DNA of 13,037 bases, from NCBI GenBank assembly GCA_009774655.1, contig VSOD01000077.1:1-13037 (forward strand), read 5' to 3'. The notes under the pieces were generated by a model that was not told the DNA's origin, made no database searches, and worked only from the letters and a program-made list of their open reading frames with translations. The first letter of the stretch is position 1. Every line of letters begins with the position of its first letter. A program made the translations under genes and the position numbers. Below, piece by piece: positions 1-6,236 of this stretch. This stretch comes from Lachnospiraceae bacterium (lineage in GTDB: Bacteria > Bacillota_A > Clostridia > Lachnospirales > Lachnospiraceae).

Positions 1-608
1 CCCAGATCCAACGGGTTCTGGAAGATCGGCGTGCAGTAGGTATTGTCAATATAGATCCTGGCCCGGTGCGCTCCCGCGATAGCCGCCACCCCCTGGATAT
101 CCTGCAGTGTCATCATAATGGAAGAAGGGCTCTCCAACACCACCAGATCCGTATCGTCCGTTATGGCCTCCTCAAATTCCTCCAGCCTGTCACCTTTCAC
201 GAAGGTAACCTGCATCTGGAAGTGCTCTGTGCAGTACTGCGTCAAAAAAGTTTTGAGCGGGCCGTACACATTGCGCACGCAGACAATATGGGAACCGGTG
301 CGGCATACCGCCATCACCGCCGTGGTGGCCGCCGCCATCCCGGAGGAAAAGACGAACGCCTTCTCTCCATGCTCCAGCGCCGCAATCTTATCCTCCAGAA
401 TACGGACGGTAGGATTCTGAACTCTTCCGTAGCAATACACATTCCTGTCCGTCTTGTCGCTGTCATAATAGTCGTCAATGGTGGGAAACACATTCAGTGA
501 ATTGAGGAAAACAGGCGGTACGATGGCATTGTAATAATGCTCATACTCCTCGCCGTAATGCGTTTCGATCAGCCGCGGATCCTTTAAATATTCGTTCTGG
601 TCTGTCAT
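1..608 (-). CDS. Cys/Met-metabolism PLP-dependent enzyme, N-terminal 202 residues (runs off the left edge)
   Basis: Reading the minus strand from the ATG at 608 gives an open frame of 202 codons to the window edge. It matches the Cys/Met metabolism PLP enzyme family (cystathionine gamma-synthase/lyase, methionine gamma-lyase type). Visible family motifs are YCYGRVQNPTV at residues 58-68 (the usual Y-x-R-x-x-NPT region), SSGMAA at 89-94 (phosphate-binding loop), NVYGPL at 113-118 (stacking Tyr) and YIDNTYCTP at 186-194, with Asp188 expected to pair with the PLP pyridine nitrogen. The catalytic Lys lies beyond the edge. These are cytosolic enzymes that cleave or form C-S bonds in sulfur amino acid metabolism; the substrate cannot be fixed from this half. 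An AAGGA ribosome site ends 10 nt before the ATG. The gene is divergent from the MATE pump and has its own promoter and a 16-bp palindrome in its leader. Confidence 0.85.
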   Translation of the reverse strand, partial: MTDQNEYLKDPRLIETHYGEEYEHYYNAIVPPVFLNSLNVFPTIDDYYDSDKTDRNVYCYGRVQNPTVRILEDKIAALEHGEKAFVFSSGMAAATTAVMAVCRTGSHIVCVRNVYGPLKTFLTQYCTEHFQMQVTFVKGDRLEEFEEAITDDTDLVVLESPSSIMMTLQDIQGVAAIAGAHRARIYIDNTYCTPIFQNPLDL

Positions 609-624
609 TTTCTTCTGTTCCTTC

Positions 625-640
625 GTAACAGTCCTGTTAC
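625..640. promoter_or_regulatory. Palindrome GTAACAG-TC-CTGTTAC, candidate operator in the PLP gene leader
   Basis: A perfect 7-bp inverted repeat with a 2-bp centre lies between the -10 box (692-697) and the ribosome site (619-623) of the PLP enzyme gene. The size, symmetry and place downstream of the start point fit a roadblock-type operator for a dimeric repressor. I cannot name the regulator. As an RNA hairpin its 2-nt loop would be too tight, which favours a DNA site. Confidence 0.4.
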
Positions 641-691
641 ATTCCTTTCCTGGTTTTCTGCATTTTCTGATTCCTTTATCATTTACCATAG

Positions 692-720
692 ATTATAATA
701 GGAAGAAGGCAGTGCCGCAA
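692..720 (-). promoter_or_regulatory. Promoter of the PLP enzyme gene
   Basis: On the minus strand a perfect TATAAT (positions 697-692) lies 17 bp downstream of TTGCGG (720-715; three of six match TTGACA). The start would fall near 685, giving a leader of about 75 nt that contains the palindrome at 625-640. This is a motif match only. Confidence 0.5.
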
Positions 721-746
721 GTGCTGTCTGAAACGTAAAGAAGAAA

Positions 747-775
747 TTGCATCTTAAAAAGTTACTCTTAAGATA
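747..775 (+). promoter_or_regulatory. Probable MATE promoter with inverted repeat ATCTTAA-N10-TTAAGAT
   Basis: TTGCAT (747-752) and TAAGAT (769-774, four of six match TATAAT) are 16 bp apart, a weak sigma-A-like pair. A perfect 7-bp inverted repeat (751-757 and 768-774) overlaps both elements, with arm centres 17 bp apart. A bound regulator could block or reshape the promoter. The inverted repeat is seen directly; the promoter and the regulation are inferred. Confidence 0.35.
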
Positions 776-806
776 CTGACCAGCTGAAACGACATGGAGG
801 ATAAAA

Positions 807-2153
807 ATGGAACCGCTTTTTTCCGGTAAAGACCTACGAAAACTGATCATACCGCTGATCTTCGAACAGGCACTGGCCATCACGGTGGGCATGGCCGATA
901 CCATGATGATCTCCTCCGTGGGAGAGGCTGCCGTATCCGGCGTCTCGCTTGTCGACATGATCAATATTCTGATGTTCAATATCATGGCGGCGCTTGCTAC
1001 GGGCGGTGCCGTGGTGACTTCCCAGTGTCTGGGCGCCAGACACAAAGAGGATGCCAGACGATCCGCCAGACAGCTTTTGTATACCGTCATCTTTGCAGGT
1101 GTGCTGATCGGCCTGATCGTCGTTCTGCTCAGAAGACCCATGCTGCATCTGTTTTTCGGCAGCATCGAGGCGGACGTTATGGAGAATGCGCTGATCTATC
1201 TGACGATCTCAGCCTTCTCCTTCCCGTTCCTTGCGGTGTATAATGCCTGCGCGGCGCTGTTCCGCTCCATGGGCAATTCCCAAATCACGCTGAAAGTCTC
1301 TATCCTGATCAACCTGATCAATGTCGCCGGAAATGCCATATGTATTTTCGGTCTCCATATGGGCGCCGCCGGTGTAGCGATCCCCTCGCTGATCTCCAGA
1401 GCCGTGGGCAGCATCGTTCTCTATGTTCTGTTACGCAATCCGGCGCTGGATATCTGCTTTGTGAAAGAGCCTTTCCATCTGGATTCTGGCATGGTGAAGA
1501 AGATCCTCTACATCGGCATCCCCAGCGGCGTGGAGAACGGCATCTTCCAGCTGGGACGCGTACTCGTGGTGAGCATCATCTCCGGTTTCGGCACCGTACA
1601 GATCGCCGCCAACGGCGTCGCCAACAATCTGGACAGTGTGGGCATTCTCGTGGGACAGGCCGTCAATCTTGCCATGATCACCGTCATCGGCCAGTGTGTG
1701 GGCGCCGGCGACGAAAAGCAGGTGCGTCTCTATACGAAAAAGCTGATCATCATGGCATACATACCCACTATCGCGCTGAATATCGTCCTCTTCCTGATCC
1801 TGAACCCGGTCCTCGGATTGTATGGACTCAGCGACGAGACCACACGGCTTGCCCGGATACTTGTCTTTATCCACAACGGCTGCGCCTGCTTCCTGTGGCC
1901 TTTGTCCTTCACCCTGCCCAATATGCTCAGGGCCTGCAACGATGTGCGCTATACCATGATCGTGTCCATCGCCTCCATGTTTATCTTCCGCATCGGTTTC
2001 AGTTATGTGATCGGCGTGCAGATGGGATACGGAGCCATCGGCGTGTGGATTGCCATGGTTCTGGACTGGCTCTGCCGGATTACCTGCTTCGTGATCAGAT
2101 ATCTGCACGGAAAATGGCGGCAGATGGCCGGACTGCAGATCCCCGGTACGTAA
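807..2153 (+). CDS. MATE family efflux transporter
   Basis: This 448-residue inner-membrane protein has the length and 12-helix hydrophobic pattern of MATE (multidrug and toxin extrusion) antiporters, which export cationic drugs or metabolites using a Na+ or H+ gradient. The start of the family fold is clear: LIIPLIFEQ at residues 13-21, GMADTMMIS at 28-36, the VSGVSLVD stretch near 43-50 and GGAVVTSQCLGA at 66-77. The second half repeats this pattern (residues 230-420, with NGVANNLDS and QCVGAGDEKQ), as expected for the two-lobed fold. GGAGG at 796-800 lies 6 nt before the ATG. The gene is divergent from the PLP enzyme, with an operator-like inverted repeat over its probable promoter. Its stop codon abuts a 44-bp tandem repeat. 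The substrate cannot be read from sequence. Confidence 0.9.
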   Translation: MEPLFSGKDLRKLIIPLIFEQALAITVGMADTMMISSVGEAAVSGVSLVDMINILMFNIMAALATGGAVVTSQCLGARHKEDARRSARQLLYTVIFAGVLIGLIVVLLRRPMLHLFFGSIEADVMENALIYLTISAFSFPFLAVYNACAALFRSMGNSQITLKVSILINLINVAGNAICIFGLHMGAAGVAIPSLISRAVGSIVLYVLLRNPALDICFVKEPFHLDSGMVKKILYIGIPSGVENGIFQLGRVLVVSIISGFGTVQIAANGVANNLDSVGILVGQAVNLAMITVIGQCVGAGDEKQVRLYTKKLIIMAYIPTIALNIVLFLILNPVLGLYGLSDETTRLARILVFIHNGCACFLWPLSFTLPNMLRACNDVRYTMIVSIASMFIFRIGFSYVIGVQMGYGAIGVWIAMVLDWLCRITCFVIRYLHGKWRQMAGLQIPGT

Positions 2154-2241
2154 ACGCCACCGCCTTGACCGTCACTGCCGCTTCTCACCTGTACATGACG
2201 CCACTGCCTTGACCGTCACTGCCGCTTCTCACCTGTACGTG
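2154..2241. repeat. 44-bp tandem duplication at convergent gene ends
   Basis: Two head-to-tail 44-bp units, 2154-2197 and 2198-2241, differ at only two positions (C/T in the ACGCCAC-C/T-GCC stretch and A/G in GTAC-A/G-TG). Unit 2 contains the last codons and stop (2229-2231) of the minus-strand membrane protein gene. Unit 1 begins directly after the MATE stop. A shorter, diverged copy of the boundary (GTACGTAAACGCCAC) spans the MATE stop itself. Each unit carries CGTCA and TGACG about 20 bp apart, which could form a weak hairpin. No T-tract terminator is present. Confidence 0.8.
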
Positions 2242-2828
2242 ACGCCCAGCCCTACATGCGGCCGCATGGCGCTGTAGGAAGCATCTGCCGTGAAAAGCAG
2301 CAATAACAGGATGCCTGCGCCTGCCTGGATCCGCCATGGAATCCTGCAGTACAGCGAATAGAAAAGCGGACTTACCAGCCAGACGAGCAGCAGCCCGCCC
2401 AGACCGAAGAAAATACTGCCATACAGGCACACCCGTCCATGCAGATTCCATGGCACAGCGCTGTAATCCCACCACTTGACTCCCCAAGTCAATTCCAGAT
2501 ACCAGCCGGCCGCATATTCCAGCATCGTACATACAGCCATGGATGATACAAATGTCAGCACCGGTCTGTCCCGCCATCTGTGAAACAGCACTTCCAGCAT
2601 AACACCGCCTATCCCGTAGATTGGAAGCCACGGTCCCGTCAGGAAACCGCGGTTGACATACATGTCATCTTTAAAAAGATACAGAAACCCCTCCCACAGC
2701 CAGCCGAACACCGCCAGCAGAAAGAACAGCCATACATAGAAAAAGAAGTCTGCCGTTAAAAGTCCTGCTGTCCGATTCTTTTGACTGCATAATTCATATT
2801 TGCCGTGTGATCTACGCTGCTGTTCCAT
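2229..2828 (-). CDS. PF06541-type (CmpB-like) putative ABC transporter membrane protein
   Basis: This 199-residue integral membrane protein resembles the PF06541 family ('putative ABC-transporter type IV', formerly DUF1113), common in Lachnospiraceae and of unproven function. Recognisable parts are a hydrophobic segment at residues 27-50 ending in WEG, the conserved RGFLTGPWLPIYGIGG at 60-75, LEYAAGWYLE at 103-112 and KWWDYS followed by WNLHGRVCLYGSIFFG at 118-142, with further helices at 143-160 and 167-180. The ATG at 2828 is preceded by GAGG with 9-nt spacing; the hydrophilic first 20 residues are poorly conserved, so a later start is possible. The 3' end is embedded in the 44-bp tandem repeat, so the final residues (GVTYR) could be a duplication product. 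No ABC ATPase is adjacent, so calling it a transporter subunit is only a family label. Confidence 0.75.
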   Translation of the reverse strand: MEQQRRSHGKYELCSQKNRTAGLLTADFFFYVWLFFLLAVFGWLWEGFLYLFKDDMYVNRGFLTGPWLPIYGIGGVMLEVLFHRWRDRPVLTFVSSMAVCTMLEYAAGWYLELTWGVKWWDYSAVPWNLHGRVCLYGSIFFGLGGLLLVWLVSPLFYSLYCRIPWRIQAGAGILLLLLFTADASYSAMRPHVGLGVTYR

Positions 2829-3181
2829 GTGCCTGCCTCATTTTTCTTCGTGTTTTCTCCCTGTCAGAGGTGCCTTCTGATATTGGATTGGGTATTATAG
2901 TATATCGTGTAGTATTGCCGGATTGTGCCGGACAGATACCATAAAAAACAATAACCGGTTTCTATCTGACAACTATAGTAAACGAATATTGCCGTTTCCG
3001 AAAGCAATAATCTCACAGTTACCTGTCCTGATTTCTTCTGGTATGGTCATAAAAACTCAAATTGGCACTTTTCATCATACCATTTTTGCTTATAATTCAT
3101 ACTATACTGCATATCGTAAAGAAAAACCGATAACAGTAACTGATAAAAGCAAAACAAAACCAGAAGAAATGAGGGATCACC
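2829..3181. promoter_or_regulatory. AT-rich divergent promoter region between the PF06541 gene and the ECF S component
   Basis: This 353-bp stretch holds no credible gene. On the minus strand a perfect TATAAT (2899-2894) serves the PF06541 gene, with no good -35. On the plus strand a perfect TATAAT (3091-3096) serves the ECF S gene, also without a clear -35, and a second TATACT lies at 3103-3108. An inverted repeat TGGTATG (3039-3045) with CATACCA (3076-3082) sits just upstream of the plus -10. I looked for riboswitch cores usual before vitamin transporters and did not recognise one. Confidence 0.4.
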
Positions 3182-3790
3182 ATGAAAAATGAAAAACTGC
3201 TGAAACTTGTTATGACGGGCGTCTTCGCTGCGCTCTCCTATGTGGTATTTACCTTCCTGCAGATCAAGATCACACTGCCCGGCGGCGATGCCACATCCAT
3301 TCACCTGGGCAATGCGGTATGCGTCCTGGGTGCGCTTCTGCTGGGCGGTTTATACGGCGGCACAGGTGGCGCCATCGGCATGACCATAGGCGATCTTTTG
3401 GATCCCTATTATATCCTCTATGCGCCCAAGACCTTTATCCTGAAACTGTGCATCGGCCTGATCACCGGTCTGATCGCTCACAGACTCGGCCATATCAGTA
3501 CGGAAAAAGATAACGCCAGGGTGTTAAAATGGACCATCGCCGCAGCGGCCGGCGGACTTTTGTTCAACGTTGTCTTCGATCCACTCGTCGGCTACTTCTA
3601 CAAGCGGCTGATCCTGGGCAGACCCGCCGCCGATGTGACCCTGGCATGGAACATCGCATCCACTTCCATCAATGCGGTGACTTCCACGGTCGTATCCGTT
3701 ATCGTCTATATGGCGCTGCGGCCGGCCCTGAAGAGATCCGACCTTTTCTTTACCATCGAAAATAAAAAGAAACTGCTTAAAGCACAGTAA
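3182..3790 (+). CDS. ECF transporter S component (substrate-binding membrane subunit), substrate unknown
   Basis: This 202-residue protein has about six membrane segments and the look of an ECF (energy-coupling factor) S component, the subunit that captures a vitamin or related micronutrient and docks on a shared EcfA/A'/T module encoded elsewhere. Evidence includes the small-residue first helix (VMTGVFAALSYVVF, residues 10-23), TSIHLGNAVCVLGALLLGG at 38-56, GGAIGMTIGDLLDPYY at 62-77, APKTFILK at 81-88 and a final helix near 160-180. The HLGN and DLLDPYY/APKT segments resemble PF07155/PF12822 members. The S fold does not reveal the ligand, and no biosynthetic gene or recognisable riboswitch lies nearby. 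GAGGGA at 3171-3176 precedes the ATG by 5 nt. No ATPase or EcfT partner is adjacent, which is usual for group II ECF systems. Confidence 0.8.
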   Translation: MKNEKLLKLVMTGVFAALSYVVFTFLQIKITLPGGDATSIHLGNAVCVLGALLLGGLYGGTGGAIGMTIGDLLDPYYILYAPKTFILKLCIGLITGLIAHRLGHISTEKDNARVLKWTIAAAAGGLLFNVVFDPLVGYFYKRLILGRPAADVTLAWNIASTSINAVTSTVVSVIVYMALRPALKRSDLFFTIENKKKLLKAQ

Positions 3791-3969
3791 GCAGTCGGCC
3801 TTACGCAATCTACAGGCATCTACAGACAAGGAACAGCTGGAACGCTCATGCCGCACCGACAGGCCACTGGCACTGCATACAGGATTTCAGATTTTCTGTA
3901 TACAGTGCCAGTAAAAATCCCGGACTGTTTTCTATTACTACATTATTTGATATGAAACATGAAGTATTA
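3791..3969. other. Intergenic region between convergent genes
   Basis: There is no credible gene in these 179 bp. The main element is the long hairpin at 3866-3912. A small direct repeat CTACAG occurs twice around 3810-3825. Neither strand shows a canonical T-tract terminator. Confidence 0.6.
3866..3912. terminator. Long hairpin, possible bidirectional terminator without a T-tract
   Basis: Two 17-nt arms (3866-3882 and 3896-3912) pair with a single mismatch around a 13-nt loop. The hairpin lies between the convergent ECF S gene (plus) and the ABC ATPase gene (minus), where a shared terminator would be expected. On the plus strand the next bases are AAAAAT rather than T, and on the minus strand they are GGCC, so it is not a textbook intrinsic terminator. 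On the minus strand a run of five T lies just before the stem rather than after it. Confidence 0.4.
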
Positions 3970-4614
3970 CTATAAGTCGTGCCTTACCAATCTTCCATGA
4001 TCCATTTCATACACCTCGTCACATAAAATTTCTATATCTTCTTTATTATGACTTGCCAGTATTATTGTTTTTCCCTCATCCCGCAGACCTGTCAAAATTC
4101 CCCGTACCTCGTCTACACCCTGATTGTCCAGACTATTCATCGGCTCGTCCAGTATCAGTATCTCCGGATTTTCCATGATGGCCTGGGCTATGCCCAGACG
4201 CTGTTTCATTCCCAGCGAATATTTCCCAACCTTTTTACGGCTGTCCGGATCAAGCCCTACTTTCACCATGCTCTCCCTGATTTCCTCTTTACCGATCACA
4301 TTGCGTATACCTGCCAGATATGCGAGATTCTTAAATCCTGTATATCCCTTTAAGAATCCTGGATTTTCTATGATAATCCCTGTATTTTCCGCAAAATCCG
4401 TATCCTTTCCGATTTCTTTTCCGCTTACGATAACTCTCCCGGCAGTGGGTTTTAAATAACCCGTTATAAGTTTGAACAAAACAGTCTTTCCGGAACCGTT
4501 TCTCCCAACAATTCCATAAATTTTCCCTCTCCCAATGCTCAGATTCACATTTTCAAGAGCGGTAACATCTCCGAATTTTTTCGTTAAATTTTCTATTTCG
4601 ATAATCTCTGCCAT
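3970..4614 (-). CDS. ABC transporter ATP-binding protein, LanF/BcrA-like
   Basis: This 214-residue cytosolic ATPase powers the membrane complex encoded just upstream. Walker A is GRNGSGKT (residues 37-44), Walker B ILILDEP with Asp156 and Glu157, the D-loop SLD (161-163) and the switch His189 in ASHN. Two features are unusual for ABC proteins in general but typical of the lantibiotic-immunity and bacitracin (LanF, BcrA) branch: the Q-loop position reads IIENPGF with Glu83 instead of Gln, and the signature is YSLGMKQ (132-138) instead of LSGGQ. This branch works with small ABC-2 permeases that remove peptide antibiotics from the membrane. The gene is last in the operon, 71 nt after the previous gene, in a gap containing a possible internal promoter. 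An AAGGAAAGG purine run precedes the ATG at 4614. Base composition appears more AT-rich than the left part of the window. Confidence 0.88.
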   Translation of the reverse strand: MAEIIEIENLTKKFGDVTALENVNLSIGRGKIYGIVGRNGSGKTVLFKLITGYLKPTAGRVIVSGKEIGKDTDFAENTGIIIENPGFLKGYTGFKNLAYLAGIRNVIGKEEIRESMVKVGLDPDSRKKVGKYSLGMKQRLGIAQAIMENPEILILDEPMNSLDNQGVDEVRGILTGLRDEGKTIILASHNKEDIEILCDEVYEMDHGRLVRHDL

Positions 4615-4635
4615 GCGAAAGACCTTTCCTTTCTG

Positions 4636-4664
4636 ATTATAGTTTCAAAAATTCGCCGTTTCAG
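4636..4664 (-). promoter_or_regulatory. Possible internal promoter for the ABC ATPase gene
   Basis: On the minus strand CTGAAA (4664-4659, four of six match TTGACA) is 17 bp from a perfect TATAAT (4641-4636), inside the 71-nt gap upstream of the ATPase. This would give a leader of about 15 nt. A TTGACA also occurs further upstream but at 25-bp spacing. Motif evidence only. Confidence 0.35.
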
Positions 4665-4685
4665 ATTGTCAACCGTCTTTCCGTT

Positions 4686-5336
4686 TTAAAAGCATACGAT
4701 TGATTTTTGTACGGCTTTCTTCAACAAAATCCCCCCTGCCAGATAGGCAAGCATAATCAATACCCCCTCTGTTATCAGGGAAGGCAGCACGGAAACTCCC
4801 CTCTCACCATAATACCATTTGCTCTGGAAATACATCCCCCACATTCCAAACATGAACCGGGCTGTTCTCATAGATGCAAATCCCGCAAGAAACGTACCTC
4901 CTTCCAGCAATACCAGGATTGCCGGCGCAAACTTTCCAAGGCCGGACAAATCCAGCACAAGCAGAAGCGACAGAATTGTAGTCATATGGGCAATCCATAG
5001 AAGGAACACCTTCCAGGTCTCATGAGGGATTCCTCCTGCATTCACAAGATCCGCCGCCATTACTATGAGAAACAAAGCCGCCGCCGACGCTATGCCATAT
5101 AGCAGACTTCTGCCAAATTTATGTCTCCACCATATTCTCATGGCTTCATAGCGGTAACACGAAAGCCGCTCTATGTTCCTCCGTTTTTCAAGCCGGACTC
5201 CTTCCGCCAGCAGACAGATGCCAATGGGCAAAAGCCATCTTGCAAGCTCATATAAAACTTTATCATAATCAACCGCCCAGCTTAAACCGTCCTGTGAAAC
5301 GCCGCCAAAAAACTGAAAAACAGTGCTCTGATCCAT
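4686..5336 (-). CDS. Integral membrane protein, probable ABC-2-like permease subunit
   Basis: This 216-residue protein has about five hydrophobic segments, near residues 31-46, 78-98, 111-130, 135-153 and 184-205, and no motif I can assign to a named family. Its position between two permease-like genes and the LanF-like ATPase makes a membrane subunit of the same ABC complex the likeliest role. The hydrophilic stretch 47-75 (RLEKRRN...RYEAMRIWWRHKFGR) resembles the charged cytoplasmic loop of ABC-2 permeases. The ATG at 5336 is preferred over the in-frame TTG at 5339 because GGAGG then has 7-nt spacing. It follows the preceding permease gene by 75 nt with no terminator in between, so it should be co-transcribed. 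Confidence 0.7.
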   Translation of the reverse strand: MDQSTVFQFFGGVSQDGLSWAVDYDKVLYELARWLLPIGICLLAEGVRLEKRRNIERLSCYRYEAMRIWWRHKFGRSLLYGIASAAALFLIVMAADLVNAGGIPHETWKVFLLWIAHMTTILSLLLVLDLSGLGKFAPAILVLLEGGTFLAGFASMRTARFMFGMWGMYFQSKWYYGERGVSVLPSLITEGVLIMLAYLAGGILLKKAVQKSIVCF

Positions 5337-5411
5337 CAATACACCTCCCTATGCCCTCATACCGCCGCCGGAATCCCACCGCCCCTGTGCTCCCGTGAAT
5401 TTTCCCGGTGC

Positions 5412-6236
5412 CTATCTGGCCTGAATGTCCACTCTCTCTATAGCGGCCAGGGAGACCAGCACCATAACGAAAATAAACCCACACATCATACCGGGATACC
5501 GCCATTGACTGCCTGAGCCGTCCACATAATATACCGGACTCTGATGCAGTCCGGCAGTAAAGGACAAGACAGCGCCTCCCAAATGCACTGCCGCCACCGC
5601 CGTAAGTCCCCAGAAACCACCAAATACAAGGTTGCAGACATACAGAAGGACTCCAAGGAAAGCAAAATAGCAGAACAGATACAAAAAAGTAATACCAAAC
5701 GCCTGTAACACCGTCATATGTTTCATCATCGCTGCGCCTTCAAAGAACAGGCTGTATTTTTCCGCGATGGCGCCGGAGGCATTGACCGCCAGCAAATAGA
5801 CAGGACTGCTCCAGTGCCTTCCGAAAAAGCCACAGGGAATCCCGGCTGCAACGGAACCTACCGCAAGACAGCCTGAATATGCAAATGCCTGAGTCAAAAC
5901 ATATAACAACATTCCCATATTCCAAACCAGTCTGCCGCTGCGATACAGTAGCATATAAGTATTTCTCCTGATAAAAGGCGCATCCGCAATGATGAGCAGA
6001 TACCCCAGCACCCAGAATCTGCCTGCGATGCCCTGATTCTCCATAACAATAAATGCCTCAAAGATGTTGACAGGTTCTTTGATATCCATTGCATATCCGA
6101 AAAAATCGTTTAACGCCAGCGCCAGAAATGTCATTCCCAGCAGGTATCCCATTATCACCCTGAGGCTGCCCATTTCCTGCCGTAAAGTGCCAAAGGTAAT
6201 TCTGACCGCCATGGGAATCCTTTTCACTTTACGCAT
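5412..6236 (-). CDS. ABC-2-like permease subunit
   Basis: This 274-residue polytopic membrane protein has segments near residues 24-48, 73-88, 103-135, 175-202, 205-225 and 249-266. The stretch LLIIADAPFIRRN...LLYRSGRLVWNMG (80-108) has the shape seen in ABC-2 export permeases, with a helix followed by a basic, Arg-rich cytoplasmic loop. It is inferred to form the export channel with the neighbouring membrane proteins. The ATG at 6236 was chosen over an upstream in-frame ATG at 6332 because AGGAGGTG lies 5-6 nt before it and because it overlaps the previous stop by only 8 bp (ATGCGTAA), a sign of translational coupling. The longer start would overlap the upstream gene by about 100 bp. Confidence 0.75.
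   Translation of the reverse strand: MRKVKRIPMAVRITFGTLRQEMGSLRVIMGYLLGMTFLALALNDFFGYAMDIKEPVNIFEAFIVMENQGIAGRFWVLGYLLIIADAPFIRRNTYMLLYRSGRLVWNMGMLLYVLTQAFAYSGCLAVGSVAAGIPCGFFGRHWSSPVYLLAVNASGAIAEKYSLFFEGAAMMKHMTVLQAFGITFLYLFCYFAFLGVLLYVCNLVFGGFWGLTAVAAVHLGGAVLSFTAGLHQSPVYYVDGSGSQWRYPGMMCGFIFVMVLVSLAAIERVDIQAR

Noticed and set aside
66..500. Plus-strand open frames at 66-500 and 118-420
   Set aside because: They are antisense to the PLP enzyme, whose family motifs are clear on the minus strand.
1431..2108. A 225-codon minus-strand open frame opposite the MATE gene
   Set aside because: Asp/His-rich composition typical of antisense shadow frames; no ribosome site and no motif.
1340..2212. A 290-codon plus-strand open frame inside the MATE gene
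   Set aside because: It is very rich in Arg, His and Pro, shows no domain, and lies fully over the well-supported MATE frame.
2154..2241. A CRISPR array at the 44-bp repeat
   Set aside because: Only two directly abutting copies with no spacers and no cas genes.
2185..2631. A 148-codon minus-strand frame overlapping the PF06541-type gene
   Set aside because: The other frame carries the conserved family motifs; this one has no recognisable sequence and only ends in the repeat by chance.
2829..3181. A known vitamin riboswitch before the ECF S gene
   Set aside because: I did not find a recognisable THF, TPP, FMN, cobalamin or preQ1 core; this was by eye and not a covariance search.
5336..5339. 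TTG start at 5339 for the 216-residue membrane protein
   Set aside because: The adjacent ATG at 5336 has better spacing to GGAGG.
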